Numbered from the stretch's first letter, positions 38,135 to 46,722 are shown. The stretch is 64,000 bases of DNA from Arthrobacter sp. APC 3897 (GCF_030407495.1 NZ_JASDDG010000002.1:121124-185123), one strand, 5' to 3'. Made by a program: numbers and translations. The notes: generated from the sequence alone by a model not told the origin.

Positions 38135-39253
38135 GTGATTATCGGTATCCCCAAGGAAATCAAGAACAATGAATTCCGGGTGGCCATAACGGCCTCCGGC
38201 GTCCATGAGTTCAGGACGCGCGGACACGAGGTGCTGGTGGAATCCGGCGCGGGCACAGGTTCCAGTATCAGCGATGCCGAATATGCCGGGGCGGGCGCCA
38301 CAATTCTGGAGTCGGCCGATGACGTCTGGAACCAGGCAGATCTCATCCTGAAGGTCAAGGAACCGGTGGAAGCGGAGTACCGGTACTTCCGTTCCGATCT
38401 GGTGCTGTTTACCTACCTGCATCTGGCCGCCGCACCCGAACTGACGAAGGCCCTGCTGGCCTCCGGAATGACCGCCATTGCCTATGAAACAGTGCAGGAA
38501 GGACGGGCACTGCCGCTGCTGGCACCCATGTCCGAGGTGGCCGGCCGCCTCTCCGTCCAGGTGGGCGCACAGTGCCTGATGTCCCCGGCCGGAGGTCCCG
38601 GACTGCTCCTTGGCGGTGTTCCCGGCGTCCGCCCGGCAAAGGTGGTGGTCCTGGGCGCCGGAGTGGCCGGCACCAATGCGGTGGCTGCGGCAGTGGGTGC
38701 CCACGCCGACGTCTCGGTCCTGGACATCAACATTGACCGCCTGCGCCAGCTCGACGCCCAGTACGCCGGCCGGATCCGCACCATCGCGTCCAACGCTTTT
38801 GAAATCGAGCGTGCGATGGCAGACGCTGACCTCGTCATTGGATCGGTGCTGATTCCGGGGGCCCGGGCCCCGAAGCTGGTCACCAATGACATGGTCTCGC
38901 GGATGAAGCCCGGCAGCGTCCTGGTGGACATCGCCGTGGACCAGGGCGGCTGCTTCGAGGACTCCCGGCCCACCACCCACGAGGATCCGACCTACCGGGT
39001 CCATGGTTCGCTGTTCTACTGCGTGGCCAATATGCCCGGAGCGGTGCCCAACACCTCCACGTATGCGCTGACCAACGTCACCCTGCCCTACGCCGTCGCA
39101 CTCGCAGACCGCGGTGTGCGCGGTGCGTTTGACGCCTCTCCGGCACTGGCACGCGGGCTGAACATTGCCGGCGGCAAGGTAGCCCATGCCTCGGTGTCCA
39201 CCGCCCTCGGCCTGGAACTGACGGAGGACTGGTCCGCGCTCGTCCCGGCCTGA
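38135..39253 (+). CDS. ald: Alanine dehydrogenase
   Basis: A 372-residue NAD-dependent enzyme interconverting alanine and pyruvate plus ammonia. The N-terminus IIGIPKEIKNNEFRVAITASGVHEF, the nucleotide-binding VVVLGAGVAGTNAVAAAVGAHADVSVLDIN and the PGAVPNTSTYALTNVTLPYA segment are diagnostic. GTG at 38135 with CGGAG six bases upstream gives the standard length; the longer open frame upstream is not family-like. Divergent or convergent neighbours suggest a single-gene unit ending at a bidirectional hairpin. Confidence 0.97.
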   Translation: MIIGIPKEIKNNEFRVAITASGVHEFRTRGHEVLVESGAGTGSSISDAEYAGAGATILESADDVWNQADLILKVKEPVEAEYRYFRSDLVLFTYLHLAAAPELTKALLASGMTAIAYETVQEGRALPLLAPMSEVAGRLSVQVGAQCLMSPAGGPGLLLGGVPGVRPAKVVVLGAGVAGTNAVAAAVGAHADVSVLDINIDRLRQLDAQYAGRIRTIASNAFEIERAMADADLVIGSVLIPGARAPKLVTNDMVSRMKPGSVLVDIAVDQGGCFEDSRPTTHEDPTYRVHGSLFYCVANMPGAVPNTSTYALTNVTLPYAVALADRGVRGAFDASPALARGLNIAGGKVAHASVSTALGLELTEDWSALVPA

Positions 39254-39263
39254 TGCGCGGAAA

Positions 39264-39296
39264 GCGCGGACGGCGGAACATGCCGGCCGTCCGCGC
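39264..39296. terminator. 11-bp hairpin between convergent ald and GAF-ANTAR genes
   Basis: Arms GCGCGGACGGC (39264-39274) and GCCGTCCGCGC (39286-39296) match perfectly with an 11-base loop. Located 11 bases after the ald stop and 10 before the end of the opposing gene. No T run, but position and strength fit a bidirectional terminator. Confidence 0.7.
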
Positions 39297-39305
39297 CCGG
39301 GGCCG

Positions 39306-40043
39306 TTAACCTTCGGTGAAATGGGTGGCTGCGGGTTTACCGTTCAGCCGCTCGACTATTTCCCCGGCCAGATCCCGGACCTTGACGTTGCGGCTGTTGG
39401 AGGCCCGCCGCAGGGTGTCGAAGGCCTCCTGCTGGGTGCAGCGGTTCTGTCCCATGATGATGCCCACGGCCAGATCTATGCTGGTCCGTGAGGCGAGTAC
39501 GCCCTGCAGGTCCTCTACAGTGGCCGCGTGCTGCGAGACCCGCACCGCCAGCAGCAGGGCCTGTGAGGCTTCGGCGGCATAGGTACGGGCGACGCGGCGG
39601 AAGTCCTCGTCGAAAACATCCGGACTCTTGGCGTACAGGTTCATTGCTGCTTTGGCATGTCCGCCCAGCTTGAGCGGAACGGCGTACATGGACCGGATGC
39701 CGTAGTTTCGGATGCAGTCCATGTACTCCGGCCAGCGGTTGTCGGTGGCAGCATTGCCCACGTGCACCTCGGCCTGGACCCGGATCGCGTGCAGGCACGG
39801 CCCGTCCCCGAACGCGTACTGGAGTTCGTCCATCTGCAGCGCTTCGCTGTCGCTGCTGGCCACCGTGAACTGATGGTCCCGCGAACGCTGGAAGGTGATG
39901 CCGCAGTAGGTGGTTCCCCGAAGGGAAAGCGATGACGCCGTGAGAACGGCAAGTTCCGAGAGAAAGTCCTGCACGTCCTCGTGGTGAACAAGGAGATCCT
40001 GCAGGTGTGCCCACGGGGCACTTATGGTGCTTGAGTCGTTCAT
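39306..40043 (-). CDS. GAF-ANTAR domain transcription antitermination regulator
   Basis: A 245-residue cytosolic regulator. A GAF sensory domain (about residues 25-160; ITFQRSRDHQFTVASSDSEALQMDELQYAFGDGPCLHAI) is followed by an ANTAR RNA-binding three-helix domain (LQGVLASRTSIDLAVGIIMGQNRCTQQEAFDTLRRASNSRNVKVRDLAGEIVERLNG). ANTAR proteins bind paired hairpins in leader RNAs to prevent termination. No target gene can be identified from this window. Starts with ATG at 40043. Confidence 0.93.
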   Translation of the reverse strand: MNDSSTISAPWAHLQDLLVHHEDVQDFLSELAVLTASSLSLRGTTYCGITFQRSRDHQFTVASSDSEALQMDELQYAFGDGPCLHAIRVQAEVHVGNAATDNRWPEYMDCIRNYGIRSMYAVPLKLGGHAKAAMNLYAKSPDVFDEDFRRVARTYAAEASQALLLAVRVSQHAATVEDLQGVLASRTSIDLAVGIIMGQNRCTQQEAFDTLRRASNSRNVKVRDLAGEIVERLNGKPAATHFTEG

Positions 40044-40213
40044 GATTCCTCTGCCGGCGCACGCCGCACCGGAGAGGACCGCGGCAGTATGCGCAATGAC
40101 GGGCGGTATGCCCGGGCACGGAATTGTCTGCCGTGCGGTTTGATATTACGATAAAAAAATCACGGTCAAGACGCGGCCATGGCTTTCTGCGCACCCTCCA
40201 GCAGAGGATATCC

Positions 40214-40399
40214 ATGGATCCTGCAGTTCAAATTCCCGTCTGTCACCAGTGCGGTGTAGACGATTTTCTCATTTTTGAGTCCTTCACCCCCGCGGCCGGC
40301 GATACGCCCGCTATGGCCAACTACACATGTTCCGTCTGCGAGTCTTTCGCCGGGCACTTTGTTCCTGCCGGCTGGCTCCCTCCCGGACAGGGCAAATGA
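40214..40399 (+). CDS. Small zinc-ribbon-like protein
   Basis: A 61-residue protein with two CxxC pairs, CHQCG and CSVCES, spaced by about 28 residues, which fits a zinc ribbon. AGAGGA lies five bases before the ATG at 40214. It overlaps the next gene as ATGA. The family is not recognised by name. Small zinc-ribbon proteins next to a winged-helix gene may take part in regulation. Confidence 0.7.
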   Translation: MDPAVQIPVCHQCGVDDFLIFESFTPAAGDTPAMANYTCSVCESFAGHFVPAGWLPPGQGK

Positions 40400-40824
40400 G
40401 CGCTCCGGCTGACCGGCCCGCTCCCGGATATGTTCCCCGGCTGCTCTCCGCCGCAGCATTCATCACCAACCGCGCCACCGAAGAATCCCTGACAGAGCTG
40501 CGCCTTACCCATGAACGCACGCTCATCCTGCGGCTGCTAACCCATTCCGAGACTACGGAGGATCAGCTCTCCGCGAGTTCCGGACTGCCCGCTGCCTGTG
40601 TCCGCGACTGCCTGGCCGACCTTCAGCACTGCGGCTACATCACTTCAGGCGCCGGAGGTCTGTGGACCATCACTGCCTCCGGAGAGAGCATCAGCGCCCG
40701 GGCCACCCGCGCCGAAACCCAGCTCCTGCTCCTCTCCGACACCGACGTCGACAGCCTGCGGGGTGATCTGCACTCTCTCATCAGGGCACTGACGCCGCCC
40801 GCCAGTGACAACCCCGGTTACTAA
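40396..40824 (+). CDS. Winged-helix (MarR-like) DNA-binding protein
   Basis: A 142-residue protein. LTHERTLILRLLTHSETTEDQLSASSGLPAACVRDCLADLQHCGYITSGAGGLWTITASGESISARATRAE has the helix, HTH and wing of MarR-type regulators. It is coupled to the zinc-ribbon gene by an ATGA overlap. It ends just before a strong bidirectional terminator and faces the catalase gene. The dimerisation helices are short, so it may be a divergent relative. Confidence 0.7.
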   Translation: MSAPADRPAPGYVPRLLSAAAFITNRATEESLTELRLTHERTLILRLLTHSETTEDQLSASSGLPAACVRDCLADLQHCGYITSGAGGLWTITASGESISARATRAETQLLLLSDTDVDSLRGDLHSLIRALTPPASDNPGY

Positions 40825-40843
40825 GCACAACCCCGGCCAAGGA

Positions 40844-40886
40844 AAAAGGGGAAGCCCGGCGCTACTGCCGCCGGGCTTCCCCTTTT
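40844..40886. terminator. Bidirectional intrinsic terminator
   Basis: Perfect 17-bp arms: AAAAGGGGAAGCCCGGC (40844-40860) and GCCGGGCTTCCCCTTTT (40870-40886), loop of nine bases. The A run and T run make it a textbook terminator in both directions, for the MarR-like gene and the opposing catalase gene. Confidence 0.93.
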
Positions 40887-40921
40887 AAGCTGCTGCACGG
40901 TGTCCGCGCAGCGTCTTGAAG

Positions 40922-43123
40922 CTACGGAACCATCGTCGGGAAACGCTCCCAGACACGGTGGCTTGCCAGCAGTCCGCTGACACCGGCTGTTGCCTCGGCA
41001 GGAGTACCCACCACAACGCCGGGGGCGTCCACGGGCACTCCTGCGGCCATGAGGACGGAGCCGTCACCCAGGGCACCAATGGCCTTGGCATGGCGGAAGG
41101 CCTCCGCCAGGAGCATGGTGACGCGCGGGTCAAGGGAAGGGTGGCCCTCGGGGTTGCCTGCCTTGGCGTCCAGGCTGTCGACGGCATCGGGGGCCGGGTT
41201 ACCCGTTGCCGCCACCACAATGGCGTCAAACTCGGTGGAGCGGGCCGTGAGGTAGGTCCGCTGGATGGTCACTTCGCCCCCCAGCTTGCCGCCGTGCGGA
41301 GCAATCACCAGCGGAACCATGCCCTCGGCGGTGACAGCGGAGAGCACTTCATTCAGCGCACCCAAGTCCGTCGCGTCATCGGCGACAACACCGACCAGAC
41401 GGCCTGCCACGGGCCACGTCCCGCCGAGCTGGCTCAGCGCCGGGCTCGGCTGGGTGTCTTCAACGACGACATTCGGCGCCGGCGCTTCAAGGCCAAGACC
41501 AGTGGCCACCTCAGCGGCAAGGCGCTCGTCGATATTGGCCAGGGACTGGAGCTGACGCAGCCGGATGTTCTCCTCGTAGCACTTGCCGAGTTCAAACGTG
41601 TAGGCCTGCACCACATGGTCCTGTTCCACGGGAGTCAGGGAGCGGAAGAACATCCGTGTCTGGCTGTAGTGGTCATCGAAGGTTGCCGGGTTTTCGCGGA
41701 CCTTCCGTGAGGCCGGCACCTCGGTGGGGACATCGATGAAGGCGCCCATGTCCGCTCCGGCCATGAACGGGCAGCCGCCGTCGAGGGAGTTGGGCTGGTA
41801 CGGAGCAACCCCCGAGTGGTCCGCGTCCTGGTGGAAACCGTCCCGGAGCATGTCATTGACCGGGGCGTGCGGACGGTTGATCGGAATCTGGGCAAAGTTG
41901 GGGCCGCCCAGGCGGGTCAGCTGCGTGTCAATGTAGGAGAACAGCCGGCCCTGCAGCAGCGGATCATTGGTGACGTCGATGCCCGGCACCAGGTGGCCGG
42001 GGTGGAAGGCAACCTGCTCCGTCTCCGCGAAGTAGTTCGTGACGTTGGCGTTCAGGGTCATGGTGCCGATGAGCTGCACCGGAGCCAGTTCCTCGGGGAC
42101 CAGCTTGGTGGGATCGAGGAGATCGATGCCCTCGAACATTTCATCTTCGGTGTCCGGGAAAACCTGGATGCCGAGGTCCCACTGCGGGAAGGCGCCGGCT
42201 TCAATGGAGTCTGCCAGGTCACGGCGGTGGAAGTCGGGGTCCATGCCGTTGATGATCTGCGCTTCTTCCCAGACCAGCGAATGCACGCCCTGCCGGGGCT
42301 TCCAATGGAACTTCACCAGCGTGGTTTCGCCGGCGGCGTTCACCAGACGGAAGGTGTGGACGCCGAAGCCCTCCATGGTGCGGTAGGAGCGCGGGATACC
42401 GCGGTCCGACATGTTCCACATGGTGTGGTGCTGGGCCTCAGTGTGCAGGGAAACAAAATCCCAGAACGTGTCATGGGCGCTCTGCGCCTGCGGAATTTCA
42501 CGGTCCGGGTGCGGCTTGCCGGCGTGGATGACATCGGGGAACTTGATGGCGTCCTGAATGAAGAACACCGGAATGTTGTTGGCAACCAGGTCATAGTTGC
42601 CCTCGTCGGTGTAAAACTTGGTGCTGAAACCGCGGGTGTCACGGACTGTGTCCGCGGAACCTCGGGAACCCAGCACCGTGGAAAACCGCACGAATACCGG
42701 CGTTTCAGCGCCCTTGGCGAGGAACCCGGCCCGTGTGACGCCTTCTGCGGCGCCGTTGGCCACAAACACGCCGTGGGCCGCAGCGCCGCGGGCGTGGACG
42801 ACGCGCTCCGGGATGCGCTCATGGTCAAAGTGAGTGATTTTTTCCCGGAGGTGATGGTCCTGCAGGAGGACCGGTCCGCGGGGACCTGCCTTCAGCGAAT
42901 GGTCAGTGTCGCGGAGCCGGGCGCCCTGTGCAGTGGTCAGGTACCGGCCGCTCTGCGCGTTGGAGGACTTCGGTGCTCCGGTGGGAACGCCGGTGGGGGA
43001 GACCGTTTCGGGTCCGTCCTGGTCAGGCTTCGGAGGCAGCGGTTCCCGCGGCTGGGTTGGCTCGGCCAGCTCCGGAGCCTGCGGCCCCGGGACGCCCGGT
43101 ACGGATGTGCTCTTGTCAGACAT
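40922..43123 (-). CDS. katE: Large-subunit catalase (HPII type)
   Basis: A 733-residue heme catalase disproportionating hydrogen peroxide. After a Pro-rich N-terminal arm come [20 protein letters not shown] (catalytic His), [24 protein letters not shown] (catalytic Asn), and [26 protein letters not shown] (proximal Tyr). The last about 150 residues ([45 protein letters not shown]) form the flavodoxin/DJ-1-like extra domain of large catalases. ATG at 43123 has GGAGGC; the ATG at 43180 is upstream of that site and less likely. A palindrome lies 60 bases upstream. Confidence 0.96.
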   Translation of the reverse strand: MSDKSTSVPGVPGPQAPELAEPTQPREPLPPKPDQDGPETVSPTGVPTGAPKSSNAQSGRYLTTAQGARLRDTDHSLKAGPRGPVLLQDHHLREKITHFDHERIPERVVHARGAAAHGVFVANGAAEGVTRAGFLAKGAETPVFVRFSTVLGSRGSADTVRDTRGFSTKFYTDEGNYDLVANNIPVFFIQDAIKFPDVIHAGKPHPDREIPQAQSAHDTFWDFVSLHTEAQHHTMWNMSDRGIPRSYRTMEGFGVHTFRLVNAAGETTLVKFHWKPRQGVHSLVWEEAQIINGMDPDFHRRDLADSIEAGAFPQWDLGIQVFPDTEDEMFEGIDLLDPTKLVPEELAPVQLIGTMTLNANVTNYFAETEQVAFHPGHLVPGIDVTNDPLLQGRLFSYIDTQLTRLGGPNFAQIPINRPHAPVNDMLRDGFHQDADHSGVAPYQPNSLDGGCPFMAGADMGAFIDVPTEVPASRKVRENPATFDDHYSQTRMFFRSLTPVEQDHVVQAYTFELGKCYEENIRLRQLQSLANIDERLAAEVATGLGLEAPAPNVVVEDTQPSPALSQLGGTWPVAGRLVGVVADDATDLGALNEVLSAVTAEGMVPLVIAPHGGKLGGEVTIQRTYLTARSTEFDAIVVAATGNPAPDAVDSLDAKAGNPEGHPSLDPRVTMLLAEAFRHAKAIGALGDGSVLMAAGVPVDAPGVVVGTPAEATAGVSGLLASHRVWERFPTMVP

Positions 43124-43182
43124 GTAGCCTCCATCATCGTTCGAACCAGGTGCCGTCCAAATGCGACGGCCCATAGCCACCC

Positions 43183-43195
43183 TACTAAATTAGTA
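43183..43195 (-). promoter_or_regulatory. Palindrome upstream of katE
   Basis: TACTAA-A-TTAGTA is a perfect 6+1+6 inverted repeat, A/T-rich inside GC-rich DNA, 60 bases before the katE ATG. Likely an operator (MarR or another dimeric repressor) or promoter element. The binding protein is not identified. Confidence 0.5.
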
Positions 43196-43318
43196 AGCCT
43201 GCTGACACTTATTTGCCGTTGGCGGGTCCGCCGAAGCCGGCCAGCCCCCGGTTATCCGCAGCCGTAGCACCGGAAAACGGTTCCCTTCCCCACACCGGCA
43301 CCGTTGGCAGGAGGGTCC

Positions 43319-43498
43319 ATGGCGGATGCCGGCGTGCCCAGCCCGGACACCATGTCCAGCACTGTGCGCAGCGGCAGACTGCGGTTCCCTGCTGCGTCCA
43401 CAGGCCCGCCTCCGCTGCCTGCAACCCCTCAGCCGGCTGCCTGCAGGCCCGACCGTGCGGTCACCGCGGAACAGAAACCGACCACGGTCCGCTTGTAG
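43319..43498 (+). CDS. Possible small Pro-rich protein
   Basis: A 59-codon frame with an excellent AGGAGGGTCC site directly before its ATG and GC-rich third positions in most codons. It begins MADAGVPSPDTMSSTVRSG. No family is recognised and composition is Pro/Ala-rich, so it may be a chance frame in the 430-base gap between katE and the reductase. The rest of that gap shows no gene. Confidence 0.3.
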   Translation: MADAGVPSPDTMSSTVRSGRLRFPAASTGPPPLPATPQPAACRPDRAVTAEQKPTTVRL

Positions 43499-43553
43499 TC
43501 TTAGGTGTAATACCTGTGCCGCAAAACCGGCACGGTTCCTGATAGGAGTTTTC

Positions 43554-44114
43554 TTGAGCACCAAAGTACTTACCCTGGTCGGCAGCCTTCGGGCTGGTTC
43601 CGTCAACCGCCAACTCGCCGAAACGGCCGTCGTGAACGCCCCCGAGGACGTTGAGATTGTCATCCACGAGGGCATCGGAACCATCCCGTTCTACAACGAA
43701 GACATCGACGTCGAGGGCACTGTCCCCGAAGCCGCTGCGGCGCTGCGCAAGGCAGCCGCTTCCTCCGACGCCCTGCTCCTGGTGTGCCCGGAATACAACG
43801 GAACAATGCCCGCCGTGCTGAAGAACGCCATTGACTGGCTGTCGCGCCCGTTCGGCACCGGCGCCATTGTTGGCACCCCTGCCGCCGTGATCGGATCCGC
43901 CTTTGGCCAGTTCGGCGGAGTCTGGGCCCATGATGACGCCCGCAAGTCCCTGGGTATTGCCGGCGCCCATCTGGTGGAGGACGTCCGCCTGTCCATCGGC
44001 GGCTCCGTGACCCGCTTCGCCGAGGTCCACCCCAAGGATGATGCCGAGGTTGTGGAGCAGATCCGCAGCGTGGTTTCCTCGCTTGCCGGGGCTTCCACCT
44101 CCAGCGCTGCTTAA
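43554..44114 (+). CDS. NAD(P)H-dependent FMN reductase / oxidoreductase
   Basis: A 186-residue flavodoxin-like protein of the NADPH-dependent FMN reductase family. The FMN-phosphate loop is LVGSLRAGSVNRQLAE at the N-terminus, and the family signature PEYNGTMPAVLKNAIDWLSRPFG is in the middle. The start is TTG at 43554 with AGGAG five bases upstream; no in-frame ATG lies nearby. It reduces free flavin or quinone-type substrates. It is divergent from katE, which may indicate a shared redox role. Confidence 0.93.
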   Translation: MSTKVLTLVGSLRAGSVNRQLAETAVVNAPEDVEIVIHEGIGTIPFYNEDIDVEGTVPEAAAALRKAAASSDALLLVCPEYNGTMPAVLKNAIDWLSRPFGTGAIVGTPAAVIGSAFGQFGGVWAHDDARKSLGIAGAHLVEDVRLSIGGSVTRFAEVHPKDDAEVVEQIRSVVSSLAGASTSSAA

Positions 44115-44126
44115 CAGCCCCGAATC

Positions 44127-44174
44127 ACATCAGGACGGACCCCGCTGCTGCCGCAGCTGGGTCCGTCCTGATGT
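44127..44174. terminator. Bidirectional hairpin after the FMN reductase
   Basis: Perfect 16-bp arms ACATCAGGACGGACCC (44127-44142) and GGGTCCGTCCTGATGT (44159-44174) around a 16-base loop. It serves the reductase gene on the plus strand and the small gene ending at 44203 on the minus strand. Confidence 0.8.
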
Positions 44175-44202
44175 ATTTGTCTGAAGTCCCTAACCTGGTT
44201 GC

Positions 44203-44394
44203 CTAATCCCAGAAGCCGCCGGCCCAGGCCGCATCCCGCAGGTAGTCGCGCGCCGGGCCTACATCCCAAAGTTCTCCGCTGGAGGCAACAATCCCCTTGT
44301 CCCGCAGGTCTTCAACAACGTCCTCCGAACATCCCAGAACCTCCGAGAGGTCTTGGGAACTCGACGCGACTATGAACTCGTTGCGGCTCGTCAC
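44203..44394 (-). CDS. 63-residue small protein next to the SpaB_C gene
   Basis: Begins MTSRNEFIVASSSQDLSEVL and ends AAWAGGFWD. The middle (LSEVLGCSEDVVEDLRDKGIVASSGELWDVGPARDYL) resembles a short HTH or winged-helix turn. The end is rich in Trp, Gly and Asp. The family is not recognised. It follows the SpaB_C-like gene on the same strand by 32 bases, so they are likely co-transcribed. It could be a regulator, a recognition partner, or a peptide substrate. The ATG at 44394 has GGAGAC upstream. Confidence 0.7.
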   Translation of the reverse strand: MTSRNEFIVASSSQDLSEVLGCSEDVVEDLRDKGIVASSGELWDVGPARDYLRDAAWAGGFWD

Positions 44395-44426
44395 GGGGTC
44401 TCCTTCTGGTAGGGCTTGATGGTTGC

Positions 44427-45386
44427 CTAGTGCCGGCCCAGCAGTGCCGCTTCGCGTTCAGTGCTCCAACTGCGGGCGTACAGCCCCAGTGCCGCCTCTT
44501 CCCGCAGGGACAGTCCGAGCCGGTTCAGCAGCATGTGCGCCTGATACACCGTCAAATGCTGTGCGCTCCTGCTCAGCCGGGCCTTGTCCGCACGGTAGAG
44601 ATAGTTATCAACGCTCCTGAACCAGCGGCGGCGCCAGTTCTCCACGGCGTTTTCGGCAGCGGTGGCGGCCATCAGGCGGTGGGTGGGCGTCACCTTAGCC
44701 GCAACCTGAATGGTCATCGCTTCCCGGACACTTGCTGCCCGCTGCCCAAAGCCCGCAGTGCAGCTGCGCAAATGGCTGTCCCAGTAGTAGTCCCAGGAGA
44801 TTCGCCGGCGGTCCGGCCAGCTTGCCGAGTGGGGGCCCTTCATCATGGCGCGGGCGGAATCAAACAACAGGAGCGATCCGAAGGCCCACCTGTTCTGAAT
44901 CTTGGGGAACCGCACCGTAGCCCAGGCAGCCAGCTCTGAGGAGAGTTCAAAAACCTCTTCAGCCAGTGACAACCCCTCCAGACCGCCGTATTTGGCCAGG
45001 TCTGCCTCGAGCCGGGGGTTCTGGTGGTCCGCTCCGCCGGGACCCAGCCGGTCCGTGGCCCGATCACTGATCTGCTGGGTCATTTCCAGATGGCCAATGA
45101 CACCGCTGGCCTGTTGCCGCAGTGCACCCAGCAGCGGCGTCAGCCGCTCAAAAATCTCGGGTTCCCCCAGGAACCGGACCCGCACATGCGCGTTGGCAGG
45201 CTCCAGGCACCTCGTGTAATACCATCTGCCGGCCCCGTAAGCCTGTGCTTGAGCCGCCAGCGGGGTAACCAGCTCTCCAATGATGCCGTCCGCTACATCG
45301 AAGCCCCCGGTGTAGAAGGAGACCGTCCACCACTGGGCCGTCGGGCGAGTTCGTGAGGCGTTTCGAACTGCTGTCAGCTGTGTCAT
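44427..45386 (-). CDS. Stand-alone lantibiotic dehydratase C-terminal (SpaB_C) / thiopeptide-type biosynthesis protein
   Basis: A 319-residue protein spanning a single SpaB_C domain. The N-terminus has WWTVSFYTGGFDVADGIIGELVTPLAAQAQ, then RWYYTRCLEPANAHVRVRFLG, the family's W-x-Y-x-R..HLR-x-RF motif. The C-terminus VYQAHMLLNRLGLSLREEAALGLY matches the family's final H-x-x-NRLG-x-S-x-x-EE block. In class I lanthipeptides this domain eliminates glutamate; in thiopeptides relatives form the pyridine ring. The partner glutamylation (LanB N-terminal) gene, cyclase, YcaO or transporter is absent nearby. ATG at 45386. The leader region upstream contains a mini-ORF. Confidence 0.85.
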   Translation of the reverse strand: MTQLTAVRNASRTRPTAQWWTVSFYTGGFDVADGIIGELVTPLAAQAQAYGAGRWYYTRCLEPANAHVRVRFLGEPEIFERLTPLLGALRQQASGVIGHLEMTQQISDRATDRLGPGGADHQNPRLEADLAKYGGLEGLSLAEEVFELSSELAAWATVRFPKIQNRWAFGSLLLFDSARAMMKGPHSASWPDRRRISWDYYWDSHLRSCTAGFGQRAASVREAMTIQVAAKVTPTHRLMAATAAENAVENWRRRWFRSVDNYLYRADKARLSRSAQHLTVYQAHMLLNRLGLSLREEAALGLYARSWSTEREAALLGRH

Positions 45387-45488
45387 GGCGTGAGTCCCCT
45401 CCGGGGTTGGTACTTGGTTACCGCCGCTGAGCGGGGTCTTGCTGTTTACTCGTTGTGCATCAAGTTGCTTTCCCCCTGAGGGGATTTA

Positions 45489-45515
45489 CTAGATCCAGTC
45501 CCAAACTTTGGTCAT
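45489..45515 (-). CDS. 8-codon mini-ORF (MTKVWDWI) with strong RBS
   Basis: ATG at 45515 is preceded at nine bases by AGGAGGGG, among the best ribosome binding sites in the window. After eight codons the frame ends in TAG directly followed by TAA. Two of eight residues are Trp. A small CCCC/GGGG hairpin follows, then about 90 bases to the SpaB_C gene. Possible roles are a regulatory leader peptide sensing tryptophan supply or a minimal peptide substrate. A chance occurrence is also possible. Confidence 0.4.
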   Translation of the reverse strand: MTKVWDWI

Positions 45516-45780
45516 TTTCGTTCCCCTCCTGTACCTGCGGCCGCGTGCCGGCCTGTGCGGTTGGTTGACTCCGAAAGCTTCCCCCGGTGCGCAACGCCTC
45601 GTCTACCCTTTCCGGTGCCCTGTTCCTGTCATGGCCCCTTTGGCCCTTGCCTGTCATCCATTCACCGCTGTCCTTGACCGTATGCCCGCATGCCAGCAGG
45701 GAAAACGGGAAAAATCCGCTGCTTCCGTGCAGGCTTCCCAGAAATGGCATTAAGCGGCCATGGCAGTCATTTCGCAGCGG
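45516..45780. other. Intergenic stretch between mini-ORF and sugar isomerase
   Basis: About 265 bases with no recognisable gene in either direction. It must hold the promoter of the SpaB_C unit and the transcript end of the sugar isomerase gene, but no clear -35/-10 pair or strong hairpin was identified. Confidence 0.5.
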
Positions 45781-46722
45781 CTATTCTTCCGGCAGCTTCG
45801 CCCGCAGGATGTCCCGGATGTAGTTCCGGTTCATGGCGGCCACGGACAGTCCGTCACCACCGTAGTGCTCCACGCACATCGGACCGTCAAACCCTGCTTC
45901 CACTGCCATGCCGATGGCCTCCCGGTAGTTGATGAACCCCAGCGCCAGCGGCGCGGGCGCGGAGGCGTAGGCCCCCGTAGCCGGATCATGGTCCCGAAAA
46001 TAATTCTTCAGCTGCCAGTAGTTGGTATGCGGGAGCATCTTGGCCAGCATTTCCCGCCAGTCCTCGACCGGACGGTGAAGGCGCACGATGTTGCCGATGT
46101 CAGGGCAAAGTCCCACGTTGGGCAGATCCACGGCTTTTACCAGCTGCACGGAGCTGTCCGCCGTTCCGAGGAAAGTTCCTTCGTACATCTCCAGCGACAG
46201 GCTTACTCCGCGTTCGGCCGCATATTCGCCCAGCTCACGAAAGCGCTCTGCCGCCTTGTCCCGGTTAGCCGGCGTGTCTTCATCCTCGATTCCCTGTGCG
46301 AGCCAGAACCAGGTTGCGTCCTTCTGCTCCTGCGTAAGGGGATCGTGCAGTCCCAGGCAGACCATAGGCGCTTCGAGGTCCGCCGCTGCATCAATGGTCC
46401 GCTTGGTGTAGGCCATGTTCCGCTGCGCCTGGTCTTCATCTGCGGTGATCACACTCTTGCGGGTGACCGCGAGATCGCTGAAAGACAACCCGTAGGAGCG
46501 TGCCAGCTCCAGCAGCTGACTCCGCCCGGCGGCGTCGAGATCGCCAGCCCGGACCCATGAATCCGTCAGGTCCACGTGGTCAAAACCAGCCACACTGACC
46601 TCCCGCAGGGTCTGTTTCCAGGCGTGCGGTCCAGCCTCGGTGCGGTCCAGTCCGTCCTGCGTGACTCCCGCGAAGTTGAGCAGGGCCGCTCCGATCGGCC
46701 ATGTTTCGGGTGTGTACGTCAT
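45781..46722 (-). CDS. Sugar phosphate isomerase/epimerase family TIM-barrel protein
   Basis: A 313-residue AP-endonuclease-2-type barrel, typical for sugar isomerases and epimerases using a divalent metal. Likely metal ligands are Glu in VSLSLEMYEGTF, Asp in VGLCPDIGNIVRLH (with a His) and Glu in PMCVEHYGGDGLS. ATG at 46722 is preceded by AAGGAGAAGG; the longer frame upstream lacks a site. It is the last gene of the minus-strand arm behind the SDR and the GntP permease. The substrate is probably a small sugar or sugar acid from that pathway. Confidence 0.87.
   Translation of the reverse strand: MTYTPETWPIGAALLNFAGVTQDGLDRTEAGPHAWKQTLREVSVAGFDHVDLTDSWVRAGDLDAAGRSQLLELARSYGLSFSDLAVTRKSVITADEDQAQRNMAYTKRTIDAAADLEAPMVCLGLHDPLTQEQKDATWFWLAQGIEDEDTPANRDKAAERFRELGEYAAERGVSLSLEMYEGTFLGTADSSVQLVKAVDLPNVGLCPDIGNIVRLHRPVEDWREMLAKMLPHTNYWQLKNYFRDHDPATGAYASAPAPLALGFINYREAIGMAVEAGFDGPMCVEHYGGDGLSVAAMNRNYIRDILRAKLPEE

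Noticed and set aside
41816..43267. A 483-codon open frame opposite katE
   Set aside because: Antisense shadow of the catalase gene without protein motifs.
45508..45753. 81-codon plus-strand frame MVIFVPLLYLRP...
   Set aside because: No ribosome binding site, no family likeness, and it runs opposite the control region of the SpaB_C gene.
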